Made by a program: the position numbers and the translations under genes. The notes under the pieces are model-generated. The model was not told the origin of the DNA, did not search any database, and worked only from the letters and a program-made list of their open reading frames with translations. 41,169 nt of DNA from Caenimonas sedimenti. GTDB lineage: Bacteria; Pseudomonadota; Gammaproteobacteria; Burkholderiales; Burkholderiaceae_C. This document shows, one piece after another, positions 16,202-23,434 of this stretch; position 1 is the first letter of the stretch, and each line of letters begins with the position of its first letter. The stretch covers positions 1 to 41,169 of the forward strand of contig NZ_VOBQ01000031.1 of the NCBI RefSeq assembly GCF_007833165.1, written 5' to 3'.

Positions 16202-17079
16202 GAGTTGCGCAGGTTCAGGACGTCGAACATGTCGTACAGCCCCGTCTTCTTGTCCGCCAGGAACCGCACCGCGCGCAGGGCGCCCTGCGCATAGGACGTG
16301 CGGTTGGATGACTTGTGCGTGATCTCGATGCGCTCGCCGGTGCCGGCGAACAGCACGGTGTGGTCGCCGACGATGTCGCCGCCGCGGATGGCCGAAAAAC
16401 CGATGGTGGAGGGGTCGCGCTCGCCGGTGATGCCCTCGCGCGCGTAGACCGCGCATTGCTTCAGGTCGCGCCCGATGGCCGCGGCGATCACCTCGCCCAT
16501 CTTCAGCGCCGTTCCCGAGGGCGCGTCCACCTTGTGCCGGTGGTGCGCCTCGATGATCTCGATGTCGTAGCCGGTGGCCAGCGCCTGGGCCGCCATTTCC
16601 AGCAGCTTCAGTGTGACGTTGACACCCACGCTCATGTTGGGCGCCATCACGATGGCCATGTCGCGCGCCAGGTCGGCGATCTGCGCTTTTTGCGCATCGC
16701 TCAAACCGGTGGTGCCGATCACGGCCTTCACCCCGAGTTCGCGGCAGGCCTTCAGGTGCGCCATCGTGCCGTCGGGCCGCGTGAAGTCGATCAGCACCTG
16801 CGCCCGGGCCAGGCCGGTGCGCAGATCGGCCGACACCGGCACCCCGCTCGCGTGGCCGAGAAAGGCCGCCGCGTCATTGCCGATGCTGGGGCTGGACGCG
16901 ATGTCGAGCGCGCCGGCCAGCAGGCAGTCGTCGGCATGGCGGATGGCCTCGATCAGCATGTGCCCCATGCGGCCGGAGGCGCCGGCGACGGCGATCCGGT
17001 GCTGGGAGGCCGCGGCGGGAGGCGGCTGCGTCGCACCGGCCACCGCCACCTTCTTCAGGGTTTCCGGAGACTTGGCCAT
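16198..17079 (-). CDS. dapB: 4-hydroxy-tetrahydrodipicolinate reductase
   Basis: A 293-residue cytoplasmic NAD(P)H-dependent enzyme of lysine and diaminopimelate synthesis. The Rossmann motif I-A-V-A-G-A-S-G-R-M-G is at about 28-38, and the signature E-A-H-H-R-H-K-V-D-A-P-S-G-T-A carries the catalytic His and the substrate Lys. The C-terminal half is normal. The protein is about 25 residues longer at the N-terminus than E. coli DapB. The extension contains V-A-V-A-G-A-T, a near copy of the I-A-V-A-G-A-S strand-loop that follows it. The first ATG lies 7 bp after the bamE stop. The true start may be an internal GTG. Confidence 0.94.
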   Translation of the reverse strand: MAKSPETLKKVAVAGATQPPPAAASQHRIAVAGASGRMGHMLIEAIRHADDCLLAGALDIASSPSIGNDAAAFLGHASGVPVSADLRTGLARAQVLIDFTRPDGTMAHLKACRELGVKAVIGTTGLSDAQKAQIADLARDMAIVMAPNMSVGVNVTLKLLEMAAQALATGYDIEIIEAHHRHKVDAPSGTALKMGEVIAAAIGRDLKQCAVYAREGITGERDPSTIGFSAIRGGDIVGDHTVLFAGTGERIEITHKSSNRTSYAQGALRAVRFLADKKTGLYDMFDVLNLRNS

Positions 17080-17086
17080 GGACGGC

Positions 17087-17638
17087 TCAACGCGCCGGCG
17101 GTTCGAGCGGTGGGTAACTGGCGGCCGGAGCGGTCGGCGGCGTCGCCGGCATGGGGGTGGATGCCGCCCCCGACTTGCCGCTGAACTCGCGCAGCTTGTC
17201 CTCGCTGGCTTCCATGGGCGGGATGGCGCCGGTCTTGCGCTTGTTGTCGAGCGTGGCGACGAATTCGGCTTCGCTGGGCATGGTGTCGCCCTGGGCGCGG
17301 TCCATGGCGTCGCCCTTGAAGAACACCGTCAGCTTGCGCTGCTGCGGCTCGACGCCCTGGCGCTTCAGGGTGAAGACGTAGTCCCAGCGGTCGGCATGGA
17401 ACAGGCTGGTCACCAGCGGCGTGCCCAGGATGTCACGCACCTGCTGGCGCGACATGCCGGGCTTGAGGGCCTCGACCTGCTCGCGCGAGACGAAATTGCC
17501 CTGCACGATCTCGATCTTGTAAGGCGAGAACAGGCCGGTCACCCGCTCCTTCATGTTGAAGGAGCCGCAGCCGGCCAGGACCAGCGCCGCGGCGGCGGCC
17601 AGGGCGATTCGCGGCGTGCGATCAGGCGGGAAATGCAT
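17087..17638 (-). CDS. bamE: Outer-membrane assembly lipoprotein BamE (SmpA/OmlA)
   Basis: A 183-residue lipoprotein of the BAM complex, which folds beta-barrels into the outer membrane. The start at 17638 gives a signal peptide ending L-V-L-A-G-C with Cys24. The BamE core follows: I-V-Q-G-N-F-V-S-R-E-Q-V-E-A-L-K-P-G-M-S-R-Q-Q-V-R-D-I-L-G-T-P, then R-W-D-Y-V-F and L-T-V-F-F-K-G-D. The C-terminus has a 40-residue Pro/Ala/Thr-rich tail not found in E. coli BamE. The gene is divergent from fur, the arrangement known as omlA-fur in other proteobacteria. Confidence 0.93.
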   Translation of the reverse strand: MHFPPDRTPRIALAAAAALVLAGCGSFNMKERVTGLFSPYKIEIVQGNFVSREQVEALKPGMSRQQVRDILGTPLVTSLFHADRWDYVFTLKRQGVEPQQRKLTVFFKGDAMDRAQGDTMPSEAEFVATLDNKRKTGAIPPMEASEDKLREFSGKSGAASTPMPATPPTAPAASYPPLEPPAR

Positions 17639-17675
17639 GGGGAAGGGCTGGCGATATGATCGGCGCATTGTAGCC
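17639..17675. promoter_or_regulatory. Compact divergent bamE/fur promoter region
   Basis: Only 37 bp separate the two start codons. On the plus strand TATGAT (17655-17660) is a fair -10 box for fur, which would give a leader of under ten bases. Any -35 element would lie inside the bamE coding region. The same AT-rich core must serve bamE in the other direction, so the two promoters probably overlap, as reported for omlA-fur elsewhere. Confidence 0.45.
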
Positions 17676-18095
17676 ATGACCAATCTGGACGAACTCAAGA
17701 GCACGGGCCTGAAGGCGACGCTGCCGCGGATGAAAATCCTCGATGTGTTCCACCGCGGGACGCAGCGCCACATGACGGCCGAAGATGTCTTCCGCGTGCT
17801 GCTGGAGGAGCGCTCCGACATCGGCCTGGCCACCGTCTACCGGGTTCTCACCCAGTTCGAGCAGGCCGGCATCCTGTCGCGCAGCCATTTCGACAGCGGC
17901 AAGGCCGTCTACGAACTCAACGAAGGCACCCACCACGACCACCTGGTCTGCACCTCGTGCGGGCGCGTCGAGGAGTTCTACGACGCCGAGATCGAGAAGC
18001 GCCAGCAGATCGTCTCCAAGGCCAAGGGCTGGATCCTGCAGGACCATGCGATGTCGCTGTACGGACTCTGCGCGAACTGCGCATCGAAACGCTAG
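17676..18095 (+). CDS. fur: Ferric uptake regulator Fur
   Basis: A 139-residue iron-responsive repressor. The N-terminal winged helix (M-T-N-L-D-E-L-K-S-T-G-L-K-A-T-L-P-R, then D-I-G-L-A-T-V-Y-R-V-L-T-Q-F) is followed by the metal-binding domain with H-H-D-H at 86-89 and two cysteine pairs, Cys92/Cys95 and Cys132/Cys135, the latter being the structural zinc pair. The start at 17676 reproduces the conserved Burkholderiales N-terminus; the frame open further upstream is antisense to bamE. Fur with Fe2+ represses iron-uptake genes; likely targets in this window are the TonB-dependent receptor and exbB/exbD genes, though no Fur box was found with confidence. Confidence 0.96.
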   Translation: MTNLDELKSTGLKATLPRMKILDVFHRGTQRHMTAEDVFRVLLEERSDIGLATVYRVLTQFEQAGILSRSHFDSGKAVYELNEGTHHDHLVCTSCGRVEEFYDAEIEKRQQIVSKAKGWILQDHAMSLYGLCANCASKR

Positions 18096-18100
18096 CCGGT

Positions 18101-18159
18101 GTTGCGGGGGTGGGGGGGGGGGGGGGGGCGCGCCCCCCCCCCCCCCCCACCCCAGCAAC
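18101..18159. repeat. Giant G/C homopolymer palindrome between fur and hprK
   Basis: Between the convergent stops of fur and hprK the sequence reads GTTGC, G5, T, G17, CGCG, C16, A, C4, A, GCAAC. The two halves pair over roughly 28 positions, with a single bulge (G17 against C16) and one mismatch, and practically no loop. As RNA this is a bidirectional terminator-class hairpin of extreme stability, though without T runs. As DNA it can also form G-quadruplex or cruciform structures. Length of the homopolymers is uncertain in any sequencing method. Confidence 0.85.
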
Positions 18160-18169
18160 AACGCGTTCT

Positions 18170-19120
18170 CTACCCGCCTTGCTCCATCGCCCGGCGGTGC
18201 CGCTCGACGAATTCCTGGTAAGTGTCGACGCCTCGCAGTTGCAGGATGGTGTTGCGCACCGCCGCCTCGACCAGCACGGCGATGTTGCGGCCGGCCACGA
18301 CCGGGATCACCGCCTTGCGCACCGGCACGCCCAGCACGTCCTGGGTGAGCGGCTCGTAGGGCAGGCGTTCGTATTCGCGCTCCATCGTCTCGCGGCGCAC
18401 CAGGTGCACGATCAGGCGCAGCCGCATCTTCCGGCGCACCGCCGTCTCGCCGAAGATGGCGCGGATGTCCAGCAGGCCGATGCCGCGCACCTCCAGGAGG
18501 TTCTGCAGCAGCTCGGGGCAGCGGCCTTCGATGGTGGTCTGGTTGACGCGATAGAGGTCCACCGCGTCGTCGGCCACCAGTCCGTTGCCGCGGGTGATGA
18601 GTTCCAGCCCCAGCTCGCTCTTGCCCAGCCCGGATTCACCCGTGATCAGCACGCCCAGGCCCAGGATGTCCATGAACACGCCATGCATCGACGTGCGTTC
18701 GGCGAAATGCTTGGACAGGTAGGCGCGCAGCACGTCGATCACGAAGGCCGAGGGCTCCTGCGTGGCGAACATGGGGATCTGCGCCCGCTCGCACATCGAC
18801 AGCAGCGCGTCCGGCGCGACCTGGCTGTCGGTGAGCACCAGCACCGGTGGCTCCAGCGTGACGATGCGGGAGATGCGGCGCGCGCAGTCCTCGGCCGTGG
18901 CGTTGGAAAGGTAAGCCACCTCGCGCACCCCCAGGATCTGCACGCGGTACGGGTGGATGTAGTTCAGGTAGCCGACCAGGTCGGCGCCGGAGCGCGCCGC
19001 CCGCACCGCCACCTCGTCGAAGCGGCGTTCGGAGGCGCCCAGCCCGGCGACCCATTCCCACTTGAGCTGCGCCCGGTGGTCTTCGAACAGGACGTCGGCG
19101 CTGACGACGGTGGGTTTCAA
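18170..19120 (-). CDS. hprK: HPr kinase/phosphorylase
   Basis: A 316-residue bifunctional enzyme that phosphorylates and dephosphorylates the PTS phosphocarrier HPr on a serine. The Walker A loop G-E-S-G-L-G-K-S is at 161-168, the catalytic His146 precedes it, and the HprK signature L-E-V-R-G-I-G-L-L-D-I-R is at 209-220. In beta-proteobacteria HprK accompanies an incomplete PTS that acts in regulation rather than sugar transport. It begins 21 bp after ptsN on the same strand, the usual pairing. No HPr or EI gene is in the window. Confidence 0.95.
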   Translation of the reverse strand: MKPTVVSADVLFEDHRAQLKWEWVAGLGASERRFDEVAVRAARSGADLVGYLNYIHPYRVQILGVREVAYLSNATAEDCARRISRIVTLEPPVLVLTDSQVAPDALLSMCERAQIPMFATQEPSAFVIDVLRAYLSKHFAERTSMHGVFMDILGLGVLITGESGLGKSELGLELITRGNGLVADDAVDLYRVNQTTIEGRCPELLQNLLEVRGIGLLDIRAIFGETAVRRKMRLRLIVHLVRRETMEREYERLPYEPLTQDVLGVPVRKAVIPVVAGRNIAVLVEAAVRNTILQLRGVDTYQEFVERHRRAMEQGG

Positions 19121-19141
19121 GCCTGGGCGCCGGGGCTGTGC

Positions 19142-19609
19142 TCAGGCGGGTTGAGCCGACTGCCAGCTGGCGATCAGCTGGTGCAGGTCGGCGGCGGTCG
19201 GGCTCGCTTTGATCTTGTCGCGCAGGGGCGCATCGCTCAGCAGCTCGGCGATCTCGGACAGGATCTCCAGGTGCTTCTGAGTCGCCGCCTCGGGCACCAG
19301 CAGGAAGATCAGGAGGTTCACCGCCTGTTCGTCGGGCGCGTCGAAGCCGATGGGGTGCGCGAGTTGGAACAGCGCAGCCATCGGCGCCTTCAGGCCCTTG
19401 ATGCGGCCGTGCGGAATGGCGACGCCATGGCCCAGGCCGGTCGAACCCAGCCTTTCGCGCGCGAACAGGCTGTCGGTGATCAGGGCGCGGGAGAGGCCGT
19501 GGAGGTTCTCGAACAGCAGGCCGGCCTCTTCGAATGCGCGCTTCTTGCTGGTGGCATCGACGCCCACCAGGACCTGGGTGGACGGCAAAATGGACGCGAG
19601 GCGATTCAT
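19142..19609 (-). CDS. ptsN: Nitrogen-regulatory PTS EIIA component
   Basis: A 155-residue EIIA-Ntr protein of the PTSNtr phosphorelay, which adjusts potassium, nitrogen and stress functions according to its phosphorylation state. The fold's marks are visible: L-L-F-E-N-L-H-G-L, R-E-R-L-G-S-T-G-L-G-H-G-V-A-I-P-H-G-R with the phosphorylated His67, and the L-L-I-F-L-L-V-P strand. In many proteobacteria ptsN and hpf follow rpoN. Here hpf lies upstream but is separated by an intrinsic terminator, and rpoN is absent, so ptsN-hprK form their own unit behind the promoter at 19627-19654. Confidence 0.95.
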   Translation of the reverse strand: MNRLASILPSTQVLVGVDATSKKRAFEEAGLLFENLHGLSRALITDSLFARERLGSTGLGHGVAIPHGRIKGLKAPMAALFQLAHPIGFDAPDEQAVNLLIFLLVPEAATQKHLEILSEIAELLSDAPLRDKIKASPTAADLHQLIASWQSAQPA

Positions 19610-19626
19610 GGCGGTGGCTGGGGGCG

Positions 19627-19654
19627 ATTATGCACCTGGGACGGTGCACTGCAA
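19627..19654 (-). promoter_or_regulatory. ptsN-hprK promoter with inverted repeat in the spacer
   Basis: On the minus strand TTGCAG (19654-19649) and CATAAT (19632-19627) are separated by 16 bp, a good sigma-70-type pair about 17 bp upstream of the ptsN ATG. An inverted repeat TGCACC-N6-GGTGCA (19631-19648) fills the spacer almost exactly, suggesting an operator that a dimeric regulator could occupy between the two hexamers. Confidence 0.5.
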
Positions 19655-19694
19655 CAAAACGTGCCTCCCGCGCCACAGGAGGACAACGGGCATG

Positions 19695-19716
19695 AAAAAG
19701 GCCCCGGATGGGGCCT
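19695..19716 (-). terminator. Intrinsic terminator of hpf
   Basis: On the minus strand, 25 bp after the hpf stop, AGGCCCC-ATCC-GGGGCCT forms a seven-pair GC stem followed directly by TTTTT. This is a complete Rho-independent terminator. It separates hpf from ptsN. Confidence 0.85.
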
Positions 19717-19741
19717 CTGTCTGGTGCCTTTTACCCGTGCT

Positions 19742-20071
19742 TCACATGAGGCGTTTGGGGGAAGCGCAGTGGTGGTCCTGCAGGCGGGTCTTGTGCCGGC
19801 CGACCTGGCGGTCCAGCTTGTCGACGAGTTCGTCGAGCGCGGCGTACAGGTCCTCGTGGGAACTCTCGGCGAACATGTCGTTCCCCTTCACGTGGATCTT
19901 GCATTCGGCGCGCTGCCTTCGTTCCTTCTCCTTTTGCTTTTCGACGGTCAACAGGACCTTGATGTCGACGACCTGGTCAAAGTGGCGGGTGATTCGATCG
20001 AGCTTGGTGGTCACGTAGTTGCGCAGAGCCGGGGTAACTTCGAGATGGTGACCGCTGATCGTCAGGTTCAT
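19742..20071 (-). CDS. hpf: Ribosome hibernation promoting factor, short HPF/RaiA family
   Basis: A 109-residue ribosome-binding protein of the short HPF type, which stabilises inactive 100S ribosome dimers in stationary phase. It has the characteristic start M-N-L-T-I-S-G-H-H-L-E-V-T-P-A-L-R-N-Y-V, a K-L-D-R-I helix, basic surface residues and the A-E-S-S-H-E-D-L-Y-A-A-L-D-E-L-V-D-K-L-D-R-Q core. A strong AGGAGG lies just upstream of the ATG. The gene is monocistronic here, ended by the terminator at 19695-19716. The 165 bp upstream, towards the MFS gene, hold no obvious promoter of any class. Confidence 0.93.
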   Translation of the reverse strand: MNLTISGHHLEVTPALRNYVTTKLDRITRHFDQVVDIKVLLTVEKQKEKERRQRAECKIHVKGNDMFAESSHEDLYAALDELVDKLDRQVGRHKTRLQDHHCASPKRLM

Positions 20072-20236
20072 GGAGCCTCCTGTTGCACTCGGGTGGGAAG
20101 TGGGCGCCAGGATGACGCCCGGAGAAGGAAAAACCGTGTCGTCGATCCACTATGCCCCCGCCCCCCCTGAAAAGCAATCGAATTCCGCTCATGCGATGCA
20201 GCAAATTGAAAGCACCGCGCAAGTGCTTGATGTGGC

Positions 20237-21466
20237 TCAGCTTTTTGCCGGCGCGGCGGTGGCACCATGGAGGGTGAGGCGAGGCGCCAGCCAGACGGCC
20301 GCGCAGCTCGCCAAAGCGCCGACCAGCGCGGCTTGCCAATAGTTGCGCACCAGTCCCTGCGGGTCGCGGCTGATCAACTGGCCGCCCACGAAGGCCGCGA
20401 TGCCCATGCCCGCAGCCTGCACGGACGCGTTGAGCGTCATGAAGGTGCCGCGCAGCCGCGGCTCGGCCGCCGAGGTGATGATCGCCATGCCGGGGATCAT
20501 CCGGCCGCTCATGAACATGAACATCAGCGTGGTGACCACCAGGATCGCCGCCAGCGGCAGCCCGCCGACCAGCGTCACGCCCACCATGGGAACGACGGCC
20601 CCCAGCGCCAGCCAGCGGAAGGTGCGCACCTTGCCCAGGCGGTCCGTCGCGCGGCCGAACCAGCGCGCGCTGAAGAGCGTCACGACGCCCCCGCACAGGT
20701 AGATGTAGGGGATGTCTTCCGCCCGCAGGCCGGCGTTGGCGGTCATGTAGAGGGTGATGTAGGGCACCACGGTGAACCCGGCCGACATCATGAGCGCGGT
20801 GAGTGCGAAGGCCTTCTGGTGGTTGCGGTCCGCCAGCACCTGCGACAGGCCGCTCCAGGTGGAAGGCCGCACCCCTTGCAGGTGGTGGTCGAGCCGCGGC
20901 ATGGTCAGGGCCGCCATCACGACCAGCACGCCGCTCAGCGCGGCGATCCCGAAGAACGGCGCATGCCAGCTGAAATGCGCCGCCAGGAACAGGCCGAGAG
21001 GCACGCCGGCGACGGTGGAAACCGAGAACGAGGTCATCACCACGCTCATGGCGCGGCCGCGGCGTTCGAACGGGATCGTGTCGGCCACGATGGTCTGGCA
21101 CAGCGCGGACAGCACGCCGCCGAACAGGCCGGCGGCCACCCGTGCCGCCATCAGCAGCACATAGCTGGGCGCCAGTCCGCAGGCCAGCGTGGCCACCCCG
21201 AACAGCACGTAGAGCGTGAGCAGCAGCTTCTTGCGGCCGAAGCGGTCGACGTAGGTCGAGGCGAGCAGCCCCGAGGCCCCGGCGGCGAGCGTGTACGCAC
21301 TCACCAGCAAGCCGAACTGGGCGTCGCTGATGCCGAACAGGGCCCGGAACTGGGGCCCCAGCGGCATCATGATCATGAAGTCGAGGATGTGGGTGAACTG
21401 GATGCCGGCCAGGGTCATCAGCAGCCACAGTTCACGGCGCGGTGTCAGCGTGGGAGCGGGAGTCAA
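20237..21466 (-). CDS. Major facilitator superfamily transporter
   Basis: A protein of about 409 residues with twelve predicted membrane segments. The MFS motif A appears after helix 2 as D-R-F-G-R-K-K, and a motif C-like G-V-P-L-G-L-F is in helix 5. The pattern, including the phrase F-T-H-I-L-D-F-M-I-M-M-P-L-G-P-Q-F at the start of helix 1, resembles drug/arabinose-efflux-type (DHA1) exporters. No ATG is available at a sensible place: the TTG at 21466 is preferred because frames further upstream run into the terminator of the neighbouring small gene; an ATG 16 codons downstream lies within helix 1 and would damage it. The substrate cannot be inferred. Confidence 0.85.
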   Translation of the reverse strand: MTPAPTLTPRRELWLLMTLAGIQFTHILDFMIMMPLGPQFRALFGISDAQFGLLVSAYTLAAGASGLLASTYVDRFGRKKLLLTLYVLFGVATLACGLAPSYVLLMAARVAAGLFGGVLSALCQTIVADTIPFERRGRAMSVVMTSFSVSTVAGVPLGLFLAAHFSWHAPFFGIAALSGVLVVMAALTMPRLDHHLQGVRPSTWSGLSQVLADRNHQKAFALTALMMSAGFTVVPYITLYMTANAGLRAEDIPYIYLCGGVVTLFSARWFGRATDRLGKVRTFRWLALGAVVPMVGVTLVGGLPLAAILVVTTLMFMFMSGRMIPGMAIITSAAEPRLRGTFMTLNASVQAAGMGIAAFVGGQLISRDPQGLVRNYWQAALVGALASCAAVWLAPRLTLHGATAAPAKS

Positions 21467-21542
21467 GCGGGCATTGCAACAGAAAAAGCAAAACGCCGGC
21501 CGGTGTGGGGCCGCGCAGGCCCACGGGCCTGGACGCCGCCCC

Positions 21543-21570
21543 AAATAAAAAGCGGCCCCGCAGGGCCGCT
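21543..21570 (-). terminator. Intrinsic terminator of the two small tandem genes
   Basis: On the minus strand AGCGGCCC-TGCG-GGGCCGCT forms an eight-pair stem followed by TTTTATTT. It lies 25 bp after the stop of the 55-residue gene and before the MFS gene, so it ends the small-gene transcript. Confidence 0.85.
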
Positions 21571-21595
21571 TTCCGGGCGCGACGGCGCCAGGGCG

Positions 21596-21763
21596 TCAGC
21601 GCAGGCGCCAGGCAGCCGCGGCGTCGAGCCGGTTCCAGCCGCCAGCCCGGGGGTGGGCCTGCGCGCCGGGGCGCTCGAGGTTGGCGTGCTCCACGCGCTC
21701 GGCCTGCGGCTTGTCGCGGGGCGTGTCGTTGTAGCGGTTGGTGGACTTGGGTTCTTTGTACAT
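21596..21763 (-). CDS. Small basic hypothetical protein (55 aa)
   Basis: A 55-residue hydrophilic protein starting M-Y-K-E-P-K-S-T-N-R-Y-N-D, rich in Arg, Pro and Ala and without hydrophobic segment. The start at 21763 is supported by AGGAG seven bases upstream. It is followed by a perfect intrinsic terminator and preceded, 20 bp away, by another tiny gene whose leader contains the same AGGAGCCGA string. This leader, stop and terminator arrangement argues that it is a real gene despite its length. I do not recognise a family. Low complexity suggests a disordered protein. Confidence 0.55.
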   Translation of the reverse strand: MYKEPKSTNRYNDTPRDKPQAERVEHANLERPGAQAHPRAGGWNRLDAAAAWRLR

Positions 21764-21783
21764 GGTCGGCTCCTGTTCGGTGC

Positions 21784-21975
21784 TCAGCTGCCGTGGCTGC
21801 TGGGGGTGCGCTTGGCGGGCTGCGCGGTGGCGGGGCGGTCGGCCTGGCGGCTGATGAAGGGCCACGCGTGGCCGGTGCGGCCCTTGCGGGCCAGCGGGCT
21901 GTCCGTCTTGGCTTCGGCCGCGGCGGGCCGCCAGTTCAGGCGGCTGGCGTTCGGGTCGGTCGCTAGCTGGATCAT
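21784..21975 (-). CDS. Small basic hypothetical protein (63 aa)
   Basis: A 63-residue hydrophilic protein starting M-I-Q-L-A-T-D-P-N-A-S-R-L-N-W-R-P, with many Arg, Lys, Pro and Ala and no membrane segment. AAGGAG six bases before the ATG at 21975 decides the start. It lies 20 bp upstream of the 55-residue gene and shares its leader string AGGAGCCGA. Both sit between an imperfect palindrome at 22077-22094 and the terminator at 21543-21570, forming a compact two-gene unit. The function is unknown; a stress-induced, disordered, nucleic-acid-binding type of product would fit composition but is speculation. Confidence 0.5.
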   Translation of the reverse strand: MIQLATDPNASRLNWRPAAAEAKTDSPLARKGRTGHAWPFISRQADRPATAQPAKRTPSSHGS

Positions 21976-22076
21976 CTCGGCTCCTTCAAGGCTTGCTCTC
22001 CCGGGGGCCTCGCCTCCGGTCCAGTCAATGTAGGGGGCGCTTCTCGGCCGTTCTGTCGGACGTTCTGGCCCAGCCA

Positions 22077-22094
22077 TGTAGGACTTGTCCTGCG
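22077..22094. promoter_or_regulatory. Imperfect palindrome in the divergent small-gene/patatin region
   Basis: TGTAGGAC-TT-GTCCTGCG pairs over most of its eight-base arms and lies in the 205-bp gap between the small gene (start 21975) and the patatin gene (start 22181), about 90-100 bp from both. It is a candidate operator. The rest of the gap is GC-rich, with nothing else I can name. Confidence 0.35.
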
Positions 22095-22180
22095 AACCCC
22101 ACAGCCGAGCTCGATCGGGCCGGGAGCGGGCAGTTGCTAGTTGCCACCGGCCCGGCAAGCTCTACCATGGGCAGGCCTTC

Positions 22181-23398
22181 ATGAGCCTCGGAACCATCAT
22201 CCACGCCGGCCTCACCCGCCCGGACCGCCTCGTCCATGCGCTGGTCCTCATGGGCGGCGGGGCCCGCACGGCCTACCAGGTCGGCGTATTGCAGGCGGTC
22301 GGCGCCATGCTGAAGATCCAGCCCGACCGGCCCGGCCGCTTCCCTTTCCAGGTGCTGGTGGGCACGTCGGCCGGCGCGCTCAACGTGGCTTACCTGGCCA
22401 GCACCGCGGCCGCCGGCCTGGGTTCCTTCGAACTGCTGAGCCAGTTCTGGAGCCGGATCGACTCGGACCACGTCTACCGCATGGAGGGCGTGCCGAGCTG
22501 GGTGCGCTTCAGCCGGCTGCTGGCCGCCGTCAAGCTGTGGGGGCAGGCGCGCAAGCAGGGCGCGATCCTGGACAACATGCCGTTGGTGGACACGCTGCAC
22601 CACGCGATCTCGCTGGGCGGCATCGAAGAAGCCTTCCAGGCCGGCGCCATCGACGCCGTGGCGGTCACCGCGTCCAGCTACAGCACGGGCGTCCACTGGA
22701 CCTTCTGCCACACCGGCAACGACCGCAAGCACGAGGCCTGGCAGCGCCCTGGCCGGCGCGCCGAATTCCAGCCGCTGACCATCGAACACCTGGTGGCCTC
22801 CAGCGCCATTCCCTTCCTGTTTCCCGCGACCCCGCTGTGGGTGGACGGCCGGCGCGAGTATTTCGGCGACGGCTCCATGCGCCAGGTGTCGCCGCTGTCG
22901 CCCGCGGTGCACCTGGGAGCGCACAAGGTCCTGGTGGTCGGTGTCGGGCAGCCGCAGCGTTCCGGCATGGGCGGCGACGACACGGCCACCAGCGCCGGCG
23001 TCGGCGCGCGCGCGCCGACCATGGGTGGCATCGCCGGCCATGCCATGGCCAGCGTGTTCCACGACACGCTGCAGGCCGACGTGGAACAGACCCAGCGCAT
23101 CGCCCGCACGTTGCAGCAGCTGCCGCGTGAAGTGGCCGCCGTGATGCCGTATCGCGCGATCGAGGTGCTGGCGATCCAGCCCACGCAGTCGCTCGACGCC
23201 GTGGCCGCCAAGCACATCCACCTGCTGCCCACCACCTTGCGGCGGGCCCTCGGCGGCCTGGGCGCGCTGCGGGGCGGCGGCGGCTCGCTGGCCAGCTACC
23301 TGCTGTTCGAGCAGCAGTTCGTGCAGGCCCTGGTGAAGCTGGGCGAGCAGGACGCGTATGCGCGCAAGGACGAATTGATGGCGTTCTTCTCCAGCTGA
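22181..23398 (+). CDS. Patatin-like phospholipase
   Basis: A 405-residue serine hydrolase of the patatin family, which removes acyl chains from phospholipids through a Ser-Asp dyad. The oxyanion loop G-G-G-A-R-T-A-Y-Q-V-G-V-L is at 25-37, the nucleophile motif G-T-S-A-G at 61-65 (Ser63), and the second catalytic residue lies in F-G-D-G-S as Asp230. No signal peptide is visible, so it is probably cytoplasmic or membrane-associated. The start at 22181 is chosen because the frame upstream reads as GC-rich noise. CorA follows 36 bp downstream on the same strand, possibly in one transcript. Confidence 0.9.
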   Translation: MSLGTIIHAGLTRPDRLVHALVLMGGGARTAYQVGVLQAVGAMLKIQPDRPGRFPFQVLVGTSAGALNVAYLASTAAAGLGSFELLSQFWSRIDSDHVYRMEGVPSWVRFSRLLAAVKLWGQARKQGAILDNMPLVDTLHHAISLGGIEEAFQAGAIDAVAVTASSYSTGVHWTFCHTGNDRKHEAWQRPGRRAEFQPLTIEHLVASSAIPFLFPATPLWVDGRREYFGDGSMRQVSPLSPAVHLGAHKVLVVGVGQPQRSGMGGDDTATSAGVGARAPTMGGIAGHAMASVFHDTLQADVEQTQRIARTLQQLPREVAAVMPYRAIEVLAIQPTQSLDAVAAKHIHLLPTTLRRALGGLGALRGGGGSLASYLLFEQQFVQALVKLGEQDAYARKDELMAFFSS

Positions 23399-23434
23399 AG
23401 TCATGGCCGGGCGGCATAATCGCGCCCGACTGCC

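Noticed and set aside
18096..18169. The G/C tract as a low-complexity coding extension of fur
   Set aside because: Fur ends normally at 18095 with its zinc cysteines in place, and reading through would give only poly-Gly or poly-Pro.
20072..20236. A sigma-54 promoter for hpf, suggested by GG and TTGC elements on the minus strand
   Set aside because: The GG-GC spacing is 12 rather than 10 bases, so it does not meet the RpoN pattern.
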